The position numbers were made by a program, and so were the translations under genes. Below are positions 44,673 through 53,148 of a DNA stretch of 64,000 nucleotides, one piece after another. Below the pieces are notes generated by a model. The model ran no database searches and was not told where the DNA came from. It was given only the letters and a program-made list of their open reading frames with translations. Position 1 is the stretch's first letter; every line of letters begins with the position of its first letter. The stretch comes from an uncultured Sphingomonadaceae bacterium (GTDB taxonomy: Bacteria > Pseudomonadota > Alphaproteobacteria > Sphingomonadales > Sphingomonadaceae): the NCBI GenBank assembly GCA_947488845.1, contig CANLBM010000015.1, positions 1-64,000 on the forward strand, in the 5' to 3' direction.

Positions 44673-45803
44673 ATGGCAACCCTGATTCACGGCACATGCG
44701 ATCCCCGCTTTGAGGCGGTCAAAAAGGCATTCGAGAATAATTTCAGCGAGCATGACGATCTCGGCGCATCGGTTGCGATCACGCTGGATGGTGAATTTGT
44801 CGTCGATCTGTGGGGCGGGCATCTCGACGAGGCGCGGACCGAAGAATGGCGGGAAGACAGTCTGGTCAATGTCTGGTCGAGCACCAAGACGATGGCGGCG
44901 ATGTCCTTGCTGCTGCTCGCGGATCGTGGCGAGGTCGATCTTCACGCGCCAGCCAGCAAATATTGGCCGGAATTTGCCCAGAATGGCAAAAAGGCGGTCG
45001 AAGTCAGACATTTTCTAAGCCACACGGCCGGTTTGTCCGGCATGGACAAAAAGGTCGACGGCGACGCGCTCTATGACTGGGAATGGATGACCACCGCTCT
45101 TGCAAAACAGGAACCCTGGTGGGAGCCGGGAAGCCAGTCGGGCTATCACGCCATCACCCAGGGCCATTTGATCGGGGAGATTGTCCAGCGGGTCTCCGGC
45201 CAGTCGATCGGCAATTTCTTCCGTCAGGAAATCGCCGAACCGACCGGCGCGGATTTCCACATCGGCGCGGATGAAACGCTCGACGAGCGCATCGGCAATC
45301 TTGTCCCGCCAGCCAGCGGCCCTTCGCCCGCTGCCGATTCGATCGCCAGCCGCACATTTTCCAATCCCGGCGTCGATGCCACCGAACCGCGAAAGCGGAT
45401 CTGGCGCGCGGCGGAAATTCCTGCCGCCAACGGTCAGGGCAATGCCCGCAGCATCGTCCGCGCCCAGACCGCCATGGCCAATGGCGGCCAGGCGTTCGGC
45501 AAGACGATCATGTCGGAAGCGGGGGCAAGACGGATTTTCGAGAAACAGAGCGAAGGCACTGATCTGGTTTTGGGCATACCGGTGACCTTTGGCATGGGCT
45601 ATGGCCTGAACAGCGCGTCCACCCCGATAAGCCCCAATAGCAACACCGCTTTCTGGGGCGGCTATGGCGGGTCATCGGTGATCATCGACCAGGACGCACG
45701 GCTTTGCTTTTCCTATGTGATGAACAAGATGGAGAGCGGGCTGCTGGGCGATCCGAGGGGATTCGGGCTTGCCGCGGCTATGTATATGTCGATGGCGGAA
45801 TAG
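44673..45803 (+). CDS. Serine hydrolase, class C beta-lactamase / esterase EstB family
   Basis: The catalytic Ser-x-x-Lys is S-S-T-K (NVWSSTKTMAAMSL), near residue 75, followed by a Tyr in GSQSGYHAITQGHLIG, which corresponds to the Tyr base of EstB-type esterases. No signal peptide is present, so a cytoplasmic ester hydrolase is likelier than an antibiotic-degrading lactamase. ATG 44673 has GGAG 8 bases upstream; ATG 44661 is an alternative. Stands alone. Final helices end MYMSMAE. Confidence 0.9.
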   Translation: MATLIHGTCDPRFEAVKKAFENNFSEHDDLGASVAITLDGEFVVDLWGGHLDEARTEEWREDSLVNVWSSTKTMAAMSLLLLADRGEVDLHAPASKYWPEFAQNGKKAVEVRHFLSHTAGLSGMDKKVDGDALYDWEWMTTALAKQEPWWEPGSQSGYHAITQGHLIGEIVQRVSGQSIGNFFRQEIAEPTGADFHIGADETLDERIGNLVPPASGPSPAADSIASRTFSNPGVDATEPRKRIWRAAEIPAANGQGNARSIVRAQTAMANGGQAFGKTIMSEAGARRIFEKQSEGTDLVLGIPVTFGMGYGLNSASTPISPNSNTAFWGGYGGSSVIIDQDARLCFSYVMNKMESGLLGDPRGFGLAAAMYMSMAE

Positions 45804-45843
45804 GGTTCGCCTGGGATGGGTTTAGAGCGGCGTTGCCAGCAAC

Positions 45844-45928
45844 CGTCTCCCCAGCGAAGGCTGGGACCTAGACCGAGTGTGGTGAGACTCACATAGGCGG
45901 ATTGGATGCCAGCTTGCGCTGGCATGAC
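45844..45928. repeat. Two-hairpin extragenic repeat, copy 2 (family A)
   Basis: About 85 bases: hairpin TCCCCAGCGAAGGCTGGGA, a spacer with GTGAGACTCACATAGGCGG, then hairpin ATGCCAGCTTGCGCTGGCAT followed by GACG. It lies between the esterase and HEPN-like genes. The two arms carry near-complementary cores, like a REP pair. Confidence 0.85.
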
Positions 45929-45989
45929 GGGTTCATATATGGTCGACGCCGTTTAGAATATTTTCAGTGATTTGCGATAGAGATGCGCG

Positions 45990-46484
45990 ATGAATGAAAT
46001 GTCCTCGTCTTTTGCCGCACCGCAAGAAGTCACCGACACTCCAGCATCCTTCACGATCGATGACGCCCATATTTTCCGCAGCAAATTGATTGATAAATTT
46101 GCTCAAGTCGAGACCTGGATGAACTGCAAGTTCGGAAAGCTTTCTCCGGACATCGGGGGCAAAAGGCCATTGGGACAAAAGCTGGATGCGATCCGTAAAC
46201 TCGCTGAGCAGGCTGAACCGAAATTAAAGAACCCCGCCAGAATTCTGAAACTGCTGGACCAGTTGCAGCCTTATGCAGATTTGCGTGGGGAATTGGCGCA
46301 TTCGACTCTCTCGATGCTCAACACCGAGCAGCAGGGCACGGTACTAATTTATAAAAATGCCAATGATGCAGGTCATTCGACAGTAAAAAAGTCCGGGCGC
46401 CTCACATCAGGTCAGATGAAGCACTATCTCAACCGAACCGAGCAGATTTGCGATCAGCTAAAATCATCTGCAAACAATAAATAG
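45990..46484 (+). CDS. Small protein with HEPN-like motif, function unknown
   Basis: I do not recognise a named family. The 164-aa protein is mostly helical. It contains R-G-E-L-A-H near residue 100 (DLRGELAHSTL), which fits the R-x4-H of HEPN RNases and ribonuclease-like abortive systems. A helix-rich flanking pattern agrees. No partner nucleotidyltransferase or antitoxin is near, and it is bracketed by two copies of the family A repeat, so it may be an orphan. The HEPN idea rests on one short motif. Confidence 0.75.
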   Translation: MNEMSSSFAAPQEVTDTPASFTIDDAHIFRSKLIDKFAQVETWMNCKFGKLSPDIGGKRPLGQKLDAIRKLAEQAEPKLKNPARILKLLDQLQPYADLRGELAHSTLSMLNTEQQGTVLIYKNANDAGHSTVKKSGRLTSGQMKHYLNRTEQICDQLKSSANNK

Positions 46485-46523
46485 CAGTTCTTATTCTCGC
46501 GGCCATTACTGGTAAGCAAAACC

Positions 46524-46609
46524 CGTCACCCCAGCGAAGGCTGGGGTCTGAACCGAGGTCGGTGAGTCTCACGCAGGCGGGTTGGATGCCAGCCTTCGCT
46601 GGCATGACG
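46524..46609. repeat. Two-hairpin extragenic repeat, copy 3 (family A)
   Basis: Same unit and orientation as at 45844, with hairpins CCCCAGCGAAGGCTGGGG and ATGCCAGCCTTCGCTGGCAT flanking GGTGAGTCTCACGCAGGCGG. It lies after the HEPN-like gene and before grpE. With copy 2 it forms a pair around a single gene. Confidence 0.85.
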
Positions 46610-46695
46610 ACGCCCGATATGAAGCTGTTGGCGATCAAGCCTTCAATCGCGAAGATTAGGCAAACGGCCTAGCGAAACGCGTGAAGCCGGAAAAA

Positions 46696-47295
46696 CTACT
46701 CCGCCTTCTTCGCCACCCCAACAAATGCCGGGCGCAGCAACCGGTCCTTGATCATGTAGCCGGCCTGCATTTCCTGGACGATGGTGCCGGGCTCATGCTC
46801 GTCGGTCGGGATTTCGACCATCGCCTGGTGCTGGTTGGGGTCGAGCGGGAGGCCGACCGAGGCGACGCGCTTGATGCCGTTTTTCTCGAACGTGGCTTGC
46901 AATTCGCGGCCGGTGGCTTCGATGCCGTTGATCAGGCCCTTCCATTTTTCCTCGTCCTTGACCTCGGCGGGAATGGCGTCGAGCGCGCGCTGCATATTGT
47001 CCATCACCGAGAGCATGTCGCGGGCAAAGCCGGTGGCGGCATAGGCGCGGGCGTCCTGCGCGTCCTTTTCGAGGCGGCGGCGGACATTCTGGGTCTCGGC
47101 CTGCGCGTAAAGCACGGCCTGCTGGGCTTCGGCCAGCTCGGTTTCCAGCGCCTCGATACGGTTGTCGGAATTTTCCGGCTGGGAAGCGTTCCCTTCTCCA
47201 CCGTCCTTCATCGATTCCGGCACGCCATCCAGTTCGGCGGCGGCGGCGGCGGCGTCGCCATTGTCTTGTCCGGGATTCTGCTTGGTATCGCTCAT
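46696..47295 (-). CDS. grpE: Nucleotide exchange factor GrpE
   Basis: Long N-terminal coiled coil (ALETELAEAQQAVLYAQAETQNVRRR), then the conserved RDMLSVMDNMQRALD block and the beta domain ending (KDRLLRPAFVGVAKK). It releases ADP from DnaK. At 199 aa it is typical. The N-terminal 40 residues are acidic and disordered. It lies 23 bases after hrcA on the same strand; dnaK is about 9 kb away, not adjacent. Confidence 0.96.
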   Translation of the reverse strand: MSDTKQNPGQDNGDAAAAAAELDGVPESMKDGGEGNASQPENSDNRIEALETELAEAQQAVLYAQAETQNVRRRLEKDAQDARAYAATGFARDMLSVMDNMQRALDAIPAEVKDEEKWKGLINGIEATGRELQATFEKNGIKRVASVGLPLDPNQHQAMVEIPTDEHEPGTIVQEMQAGYMIKDRLLRPAFVGVAKKAE

Positions 47296-47318
47296 GTTCT
47301 AAATCACTCTATTTTCTA

Positions 47319-48368
47319 TTATTTCGTCAACAAACGCGACAGGGTTTGCGCGGTAAAGTCTACCATGGGTACCACGCGGGCATAATTCAACCTTGTCGGA
47401 CCGATTACACCGACCACCCCGACCACCTGTCCATCGCCGTCCTTGTAGGGCGCCGCTATCACAGATGAGCCGGAAAGGGAGAATAATTTATTCTCGGCGC
47501 CGATAAATATTTTTGCTGCTTCCGCGTCGCGGGCATTGTCGAGCAGACGGGCGATTTCCTGCTTGGCTTCGAGTTCGTCGAGCAGGCGCCGCACCCGTTC
47601 GAGATCGGCCAGCGCGCTATTGTCCTGCAGCAGATTCGCCTGTCCACGGACGATCAATACCGGCCGGTCCGACGGATCGCGGCTCCAGGTGACCATGCCC
47701 GCCTTGACCAGTTCTTCCGAGGCCTTGTCGATCGCCAGTTCGCCGGCGCTGATTTCTCCGTCGACCGTCGCCAGCGCCTGGCTGAGCGTCTTGCCGCCAT
47801 AGCGGGCGGTGAGATAATTGCCGGCTTCGACCAGTGCCGATTCCGACACGCCGGGCGGCAGGTCGAGCACGCGGTTTTCGACGCCGCCATCCTGCGACAC
47901 GAGGATTGCCAGCCCCTGCCCTTCGGACAATTTCACGAAACTGAACTGTTTGAGCAAAGGCTCGCGCTTGGGCACCAGCACGAGACCGGCGCAGGAAGAG
48001 AGGCCGGAAAGGATCGAGGTGGTGGCGCGCAGGGCATCCTCGACCGGGCCCCGTTCGGTGATCTGGCTCTCGATCGCGTCGCGCTCTTCCTGGGTCGGGA
48101 CCGCTGCCTGCATCATGCCGTCGACAAACAGGCGCAGGCCGATTTCGGTCGGCACCCGTCCGGCGCTGGTATGGGGGGCGGCGAGCAGGCCCAGCTCCTC
48201 TAGATCCTGCATGACATTGCGGATCGAGGCGGGGGAAAGCTCAAGACCGGGGGCTTTCGATATGGTCCGCGACCCGACCGGCGCGCCGGTGTCGAGATAG
48301 GATTCCACCACAACGCGGAAAATATCCTGCGCGCGGGTGGTCATTTCGGTGATCGGGGTGTTGGTCAT
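47319..48368 (-). CDS. hrcA: Heat-inducible repressor HrcA
   Basis: HrcA represses the class I heat-shock genes through CIRCE. The N-terminal winged helix is seen in TRAQDIFRVVVESYLDTGAPVGSRTI, SPASIRNVMQDLEELGLLAAPHTSAGRVPTE, followed by the GAF-like domain and a dimerisation end (VIAAPYKDGDGQVVGVVGVIGPTRLNYARVVPMVDF). 349 aa is normal. CIRCE is not visible in the window, so the groESL target must be elsewhere. It heads the hrcA-grpE operon and is divergent from rph. Confidence 0.96.
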   Translation of the reverse strand: MTNTPITEMTTRAQDIFRVVVESYLDTGAPVGSRTISKAPGLELSPASIRNVMQDLEELGLLAAPHTSAGRVPTEIGLRLFVDGMMQAAVPTQEERDAIESQITERGPVEDALRATTSILSGLSSCAGLVLVPKREPLLKQFSFVKLSEGQGLAILVSQDGGVENRVLDLPPGVSESALVEAGNYLTARYGGKTLSQALATVDGEISAGELAIDKASEELVKAGMVTWSRDPSDRPVLIVRGQANLLQDNSALADLERVRRLLDELEAKQEIARLLDNARDAEAAKIFIGAENKLFSLSGSSVIAAPYKDGDGQVVGVVGVIGPTRLNYARVVPMVDFTAQTLSRLLTK

Positions 48369-48494
48369 GGATCATAGATAGGTCAATTGTCGGGCGGTTT
48401 CCAGCATTACTCATCTCCAATTGGGAGAGGAGGAGGGATTGCCTCTCCCCCTGAGAGCCGTTAAGGACGCGGCAACTCTAAAAAGGATCAAACT

Positions 48495-49208
48495 ATGCGA
48501 CCATCGGGCCGTGCGCCGGACGAAATGCGCGCCATTTCCATCGAAACCGGATTTACCAAACATGCCGAGGGCAGCTGCCTGATCAGCTTTGGCGATACGC
48601 GGGTGCTGTGCACCGCCAGTATCGAGACGAGCCTGCCGCCGTGGATGCGCGGCAAGGGTACCGGCTGGGTTACCGGCGAATATTCGATGCTGCCCCGCGC
48701 CACCCACACCCGTGGATCGCGCGAAGCGGCGCGTGGCAAACAGTCGGGACGGACGCAGGAAATCCAGCGGCTTATCGGACGCTCCTTGCGATCGGTCGTC
48801 GATCTCAAGAAGCTCGGCGAGCGGCAGATCACGCTCGATTGCGACGTGATCCAGGCCGATGGCGGCACCCGGACCGCGTCGATCAGCGGTGCCTGGGTGG
48901 CGCTGCGGCTGGCGGTCAACGGCCTGCTCGACCAGAAAGTGCTCAAGGAAGACCCGATCCAGCAGAAGATTGCGGCGATCAGCTGCGGTATCTTTGACGG
49001 CACGCCGGTACTCGATCTCGACTATGACGAGGACAGCAACGCCGGCGCCGACGCGAATTTCGTGCTGACCGGCGATGGCAATATCGCCGAAGCGCAGGCG
49101 ACTGCCGAGGGCCAGACCTTTGACGACGAAGGCCTGATGCGGCTGATGCGGCTGGCGAAAATCGGCTGCGGCCAGATTTTCGAGGCGCAGGACAAGGCGG
49201 TCGGTTAG
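48495..49208 (+). CDS. rph: Ribonuclease PH
   Basis: 3'-end tRNA processing exoribonuclease. Starts [20 protein letters not shown], with [21 protein letters not shown], and [18 protein letters not shown] for phosphate binding. The [21 protein letters not shown] block is typical, and length 237 is standard. It is divergent from hrcA and heads an rph-rdgB-hemW series. A/G-rich upstream sequence AAAAAGGAT provides the ribosome site. Confidence 0.97.
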   Translation: MRPSGRAPDEMRAISIETGFTKHAEGSCLISFGDTRVLCTASIETSLPPWMRGKGTGWVTGEYSMLPRATHTRGSREAARGKQSGRTQEIQRLIGRSLRSVVDLKKLGERQITLDCDVIQADGGTRTASISGAWVALRLAVNGLLDQKVLKEDPIQQKIAAISCGIFDGTPVLDLDYDEDSNAGADANFVLTGDGNIAEAQATAEGQTFDDEGLMRLMRLAKIGCGQIFEAQDKAVG

Positions 49209-49231
49209 GATTTAAGCGAAAAGAAGAACAG

Positions 49232-49317
49232 CGTCATGCCAGCGAAGGCTGGCATCCAAGCCAATATTGCGAGACTCACAATCATTGGTTTGGGCCCCAG
49301 CCTTCGCTGGGGTGACG
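49232..49317. repeat. Two-hairpin extragenic repeat, copy 4 (family A), inverted
   Basis: The same unit in the opposite orientation: ATGCCAGCGAAGGCTGGCAT first, then CCCCAGCCTTCGCTGGGG, ending GTGACG. It fills the gap between rph and rdgB almost completely, so it lies within the likely transcript and could affect their relative expression. Confidence 0.85.
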
Positions 49318-49331
49318 AATGAGGGAATAGA

Positions 49332-49958
49332 ATGACCCATCGCAAACTCGCCCCCGGACGCCTCGTGATCGCCAGCCATAATCAGGGCAAGGTGCGGGAA
49401 ATCCGGGCGTTGCTGGAGCCTTATGGCATCGAACCGGTGTCGGCGGGCGATCTGGGATTGCCCGAACCGGAAGAAACCGGGACGAGTTTTGCCGAAAATG
49501 CGTTGCTCAAGGCGCGGGCGAGTGCGGAGGGTGCGGATTGCGTGGCGCTGGCCGATGACAGCGGGCTGTGCGTCACGGCGCTGGGCGGCAAGCCGGGGGT
49601 TTACACCGCCGACTGGGCCGAGCGGCAATGGTTCGAGGGAGACAAAGGCCGCGACTGGTATATGGCGATGGGCAAGGTCGAAGGGCTGCTCGCGGAGCAA
49701 GGACCGGATGTCGATCGCAGCGCCTGTTTTGTGGCGACGCTGGCGCTGGCATGGCCGGATGGCCATTCGGAAATTTTCGAAGGGCGCGTCGAGGGCAAGC
49801 TCGTCTGGCCGCCGCGGGGCGCATTGGGTTTCGGCTATGATCCGGTGTTCCAGCCTAACGGATTTGAACAGACATTTGCCGAACTTGATCCCGCGCAGAA
49901 ACAGGCGATGAGCCACCGCGCGGATGCGTTTGCGAAACTGGTTGCGGCCTGTTTTTGA
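49332..49958 (+). CDS. rdgB: Non-canonical purine NTP pyrophosphatase
   Basis: It hydrolyses dITP/XTP to keep them out of DNA. HAM1/RdgB marks: [39 protein letters not shown], and a final GYDPVFQP with SHRADAF. 208 aa is standard. It follows rph after a repeat unit. Another copy of the repeat starts two bases after its stop. Confidence 0.96.
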   Translation: MTHRKLAPGRLVIASHNQGKVREIRALLEPYGIEPVSAGDLGLPEPEETGTSFAENALLKARASAEGADCVALADDSGLCVTALGGKPGVYTADWAERQWFEGDKGRDWYMAMGKVEGLLAEQGPDVDRSACFVATLALAWPDGHSEIFEGRVEGKLVWPPRGALGFGYDPVFQPNGFEQTFAELDPAQKQAMSHRADAFAKLVAACF

Positions 49959-49960
49959 TG

Positions 49961-50045
49961 TGTCACCCCAGCGAAGGCTGGGGCCTAAACCATGGGCGGT
50001 GAGACCTACATAGGCGGGTTGGATGCCAGCCTGCGCTGGCATGAC
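49961..50045. repeat. Two-hairpin extragenic repeat, copy 5 (family A)
   Basis: Starts 2 bases after the rdgB stop. Hairpins CCCCAGCGAAGGCTGGGG and ATGCCAGCCTGCGCTGGCAT are separated by GGTGAGACCTACATAGGCGG. It lies between rdgB and the convergent CAP gene. Confidence 0.85.
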
Positions 50046-50051
50046 AGCAAA

Positions 50052-50639
50052 TCAACCCTGCAACGGATCCCGCCCCACAATATTTCCCGCCGGACCATAG
50101 CGACAGACCAGGAAATCGTCGCGGGCATTGCTGGCCACCGCGCAGCCGACCCGCAGGCTGGTTGGCCAGATGATCTGGGTATAATGGGCGATATCGCCCC
50201 AGGTGCCGGTGGTGCTGTTGTCCGGGAACAGTCCGCGCTTGAAATAGCGGTCCTCGTCGACCCAGGCGCCGATCATTTCCCCGTAACCATAAGCATCGCG
50301 GGTACCCATCCACAGATTTTCGCCCTGCCGCGGGTTGCGGCCGGTCTGCGGATCATGGGCGAATTTCCCGGTGCGGGCCAGAGAAGCGGCATAGACGGCG
50401 GCGTCCTTCGCCAGTTCCGTGTTCCAGACCAGTTTCGGCGCGCCGACCTTGGCCCGCGCTTCATTATGCGCCCGCATCATTGCATTTTGCAGCCGGCTTT
50501 CGCCGCGCGGTTCGGGCTCCATGCTCGTACGGGTTTCAACCACCGTGGTCGGTGCCGGATTGTGCGACGTCCCGGCCGAGCAGGCGGCAAAGACTGGCGT
50601 GATTAGAAGGATCGGGCTAAGGGCGCGGAATATATGCAT
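50052..50639 (-). CDS. CAP (SCP/PR-1-like) domain lipoprotein
   Basis: ATG 50639 gives a signal with lipobox FAAC (MHIFRALSPILLITPVFAAC), so it is membrane-anchored and periplasmic. The CAP domain has NAMMRAHNEARAKVGAPKLVW, the His/Glu pocket around GENLWMG, and HYTQIIWPTSLRVGCAVA, all typical of SCP proteins. Bacterial CAP functions are mostly unknown. It converges with rdgB and is divergent from hemW, separated by only about 40 bases. Confidence 0.93.
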   Translation of the reverse strand: MHIFRALSPILLITPVFAACSAGTSHNPAPTTVVETRTSMEPEPRGESRLQNAMMRAHNEARAKVGAPKLVWNTELAKDAAVYAASLARTGKFAHDPQTGRNPRQGENLWMGTRDAYGYGEMIGAWVDEDRYFKRGLFPDNSTTGTWGDIAHYTQIIWPTSLRVGCAVASNARDDFLVCRYGPAGNIVGRDPLQG

Positions 50640-50678
50640 GAACTGGCCTCTACAACGGAAAATCTGAACAGAAGTGAT

Positions 50679-51818
50679 ATGGGGCCTCTCGCTCTCTATA
50701 TCCACTGGCCGTTCTGCGTCTCCAAATGTCCCTATTGCGACTTCAACAGCCATGTTCGTGATCAAGTCGATATTGCAGCGTGGCAGAGCGCCCTGCTCGC
50801 CGACATGACGCATGAGGCGAAGCTGACTTCGGGACGCAAGCTGTCGAGCATCTTCTTCGGCGGCGGCACGCCTTCGCTGATGCCGCCGGCGCTGGTTGAG
50901 GCGCTGATCCGGGCGGCAGAGCGCCACTGGGGCTTTGCCGACGATATCGAAATCACGCTGGAGGCCAATCCGTCTTCGGTTGAGGCTGCGAATTTCCACG
51001 ATCTGGCCAGGGCGGGCGTGAACCGGGTGTCGCTGGGCCTGCAATCGCTGGATGACCAAACTTTGGAATTTCTCGGCCGCGCGCATGATGTCGAGGAAGG
51101 TCTGGCCGCGCTCGATACTGCGCAGCAGGCGTTCGAGCGGGTCAGTTTTGACCTGATCTATGCCCGTCCCGGCCAGTCGCTCGATGACTGGCAGGCCGAG
51201 CTGAACCGCGCGCTGTCCTTCGGCACCGGGCATCTCTCGCTCTATCAGCTGACCATCGAGCCGGGCACGCGGTTCGAGACATTGGTGCGGACCGGCAAGC
51301 TGATCCCGGCCGATGATGACCGTTGCGCCGACCTGTTCGAACTCAATCGCAGCATGATGACGGCAGCCGGCCTGCCCGCCTACGAGATCAGCAATCACGC
51401 CAGGCCCGGTCAGGAAAGCCGCCACAATCTGACCTACTGGCGCTATCAGGATTATGTCGGCATCGGCCCCGGCGCGCACGGACGCCGTCTGGACAGCGCG
51501 ACCGAGCGGCACAAGAAGCCGGAGAATTTTCTCTCGGCCGTGGCGCGCAACGGCAATGGCCTGAAGGTCGAACAGATGCTGTCACCGGAAACGCGGGCAA
51601 TGGAAGCGCTGATGATGGGGCTGCGGCTGGCGGAGGGCGTGAATCTGGCCGATCTCGAGATCAAGACCGGTCTGGCGGTCGCGACAATGGTGGATGGCGC
51701 GGAAGTGGAGAAGCTTGCCGGGCTTGGTTTTGTCGAGCGTTGCGCTGGTCGCTTGACGATCCTACCCAAAGGCATGCCGTTGCTCGACGCGTTGTTGCCC
51801 AAGATTATCGCGCTGTGA
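50679..51818 (+). CDS. hemW: HemW-type radical SAM protein (heme chaperone)
   Basis: The radical SAM cluster motif is C13-x3-C17-x2-C20 (WPFCVSKCPYCDFN). Then FFGGGTPSLMPP, a HemW-like EANPSSVE and the C-terminal HemN-type domain. It resembles coproporphyrinogen oxidase HemN but lacks the N-terminal extension, so it is HemW, which carries heme into respiratory enzymes. ATG 50679 gives 379 aa; an ATG at 50634 would overlap the divergent CAP start. Confidence 0.93.
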   Translation: MGPLALYIHWPFCVSKCPYCDFNSHVRDQVDIAAWQSALLADMTHEAKLTSGRKLSSIFFGGGTPSLMPPALVEALIRAAERHWGFADDIEITLEANPSSVEAANFHDLARAGVNRVSLGLQSLDDQTLEFLGRAHDVEEGLAALDTAQQAFERVSFDLIYARPGQSLDDWQAELNRALSFGTGHLSLYQLTIEPGTRFETLVRTGKLIPADDDRCADLFELNRSMMTAAGLPAYEISNHARPGQESRHNLTYWRYQDYVGIGPGAHGRRLDSATERHKKPENFLSAVARNGNGLKVEQMLSPETRAMEALMMGLRLAEGVNLADLEIKTGLAVATMVDGAEVEKLAGLGFVERCAGRLTILPKGMPLLDALLPKIIAL

Positions 51819-51820
51819 TT

Positions 51821-51977
51821 GCCCTCTCCCACGCGGAGAGGCAAGTGAAGCTTACAAACTTGTTTGTTAGCGCAACTCGGTGAGGGGTTGGAACAGTTGC
51901 GAGGGTTAAAACCCCTCACCGACAGCGCCTAAGGCAATAAATTGCCAAGGCTTGTTGCCTCTCCCTCCGGGAGAGGA
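51821..51977. repeat. Repeat D, complex palindromic extragenic element
   Basis: A large imperfect inverted repeat. Ends CCTCTCCCACGCGGAGAGGCAA and TTGCCTCTCCCTCCGGGAGAGG face each other, with inner CGGTGAGGGGTT / AACCCCTCACCG arms. A shorter relative is at 48412-48448, before rph. It lies after hemW. Confidence 0.7.
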
Positions 51978-52013
51978 AAGTTGGACTTCAATCGCAGGTC
52001 TGCTAGATATTCT

Positions 52014-52079
52014 CCGTTCGCCCTGAGCCTGTCGAAGGGTGGATAGGCGCCATGCTTCGACAGGCTCAGCACGAACGGG
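52014..52079. repeat. Repeat B, palindromic extragenic element
   Basis: CCGTTCGCCCTGAGCCTGTC-GAAGG faces CTTCGACAGGCTCAGCACGAACGGG across a short spacer. It is just before xerC and creates a false upstream extension of its reading frame. Related copies cluster around 57528 and 58274. Confidence 0.85.
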
Positions 52080-52083
52080 CTTT

Positions 52084-53019
52084 ATGACCGATAGCAGTCA
52101 AACACTCATCAATGACTTCGCCCGTCACCTCCGCGACGACCGGCGGCGGTCGCAGCATACGGTGCGCGCTTATGTGATTACCGCCGAGCGTTTCTGCGCG
52201 TTTCTGATGGACCATATAGGCGGCGGTGTCGGCACGGACGAGATCACGGCGCTCCAACAGGCCGACATCCGTTCCTATCTCGCTTATCGGCGCGGAGACG
52301 GGCTGACCAACAATAGCGCGGCGCGGGAATTGTCGGCCTTGCGCGCTTTCCTCAAACATGTCGGCGGAGACGAGGCGCAAATCCCGAAGATCAAGGGCCC
52401 GAAGGTCAAGCGCGGCGTCCCGCGTCCGGTCTCGCCGGATGACATATTGGCGCTGGCCGGCGATGCGCAGGACAATGCCGGCGAGGACTGGATCGGTGCC
52501 CGCGACTGGGCGGTGTTGCTGTTGCTCTATGGCTCGGGCCTGCGGATCAGCGAGGCGCTCGACCTGACCGGCGACGCCCTGCCCCTGTCCGACACGTTGC
52601 GGGTCACCGGCAAGCGCAGCAAGGTCCGGATCGTGCCCTTGCTGCCCAAGGTGCGCGAGGCAATCGAACATTATATCGACCTTTGTCCCTATCCGATTGC
52701 CCAGGATTTCGCCCGTTGCAAGAATGACAAGATCGACGGCTCGCCGTTATTCCGCGGCAAGCGGGGCGGTCCGCTTTCGCCCAATATGATCCGGCGTGTG
52801 GTCCAGCAGGCGCGGACCAGGCTCGGCCTGTCCGACAGCACCACACCCCATGCCCTGCGCCACAGTTTCGCGACGCATTTGCTGGCCGGTGGCGCGGATT
52901 TGAGGAGTCTTCAGGAGTTGCTGGGCCATGCGAGCCTGAGTTCGACGCAAGTCTATACGGCGGTCGATACGGCGTATTTGCTGGACGTCTATCAGAATGC
53001 CCATCCAAGGGGCAAGTAA
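52084..53019 (+). CDS. xerC: Tyrosine recombinase XerC
   Basis: ATG 52084 gives 311 aa; the 15 upstream in-frame codons are encoded by repeat B and are excluded. Catalytic Arg (GSGLRISEALDL), Lys (TGKRSKVRIVP), H-x2-R (TPHALRHSFATHLL), His (LLGHASLS) and Tyr (TQVYTA) are all present. It pairs with XerD (13458-14354) in dimer resolution at dif. Because both Xer proteins are core, neither is mobile-element related. Confidence 0.94.
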   Translation: MTDSSQTLINDFARHLRDDRRRSQHTVRAYVITAERFCAFLMDHIGGGVGTDEITALQQADIRSYLAYRRGDGLTNNSAARELSALRAFLKHVGGDEAQIPKIKGPKVKRGVPRPVSPDDILALAGDAQDNAGEDWIGARDWAVLLLLYGSGLRISEALDLTGDALPLSDTLRVTGKRSKVRIVPLLPKVREAIEHYIDLCPYPIAQDFARCKNDKIDGSPLFRGKRGGPLSPNMIRRVVQQARTRLGLSDSTTPHALRHSFATHLLAGGADLRSLQELLGHASLSSTQVYTAVDTAYLLDVYQNAHPRGK

Positions 53020-53148
53020 GACGCATTTGCGACAACAAGCGGCAATCCAGAATGATCAAGTCGCCGCGGCCCGTACATTTTCCCGTTAAGCATATCGGCT
53101 TTCTACCGTTAAATCTGCTTACGAGATCTTGAAAATCAGAGCCAATTT

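Noticed and set aside
44673-45803. Antibiotic-resistance class C beta-lactamase
   Set aside because: No signal peptide and an EstB-like Tyr region; an intracellular esterase is more likely.
47319-48494. CIRCE operator before hrcA
   Set aside because: No TTAGCACTC-N9-GAGTGCTAA dyad is seen upstream of hrcA, grpE or dnaK.
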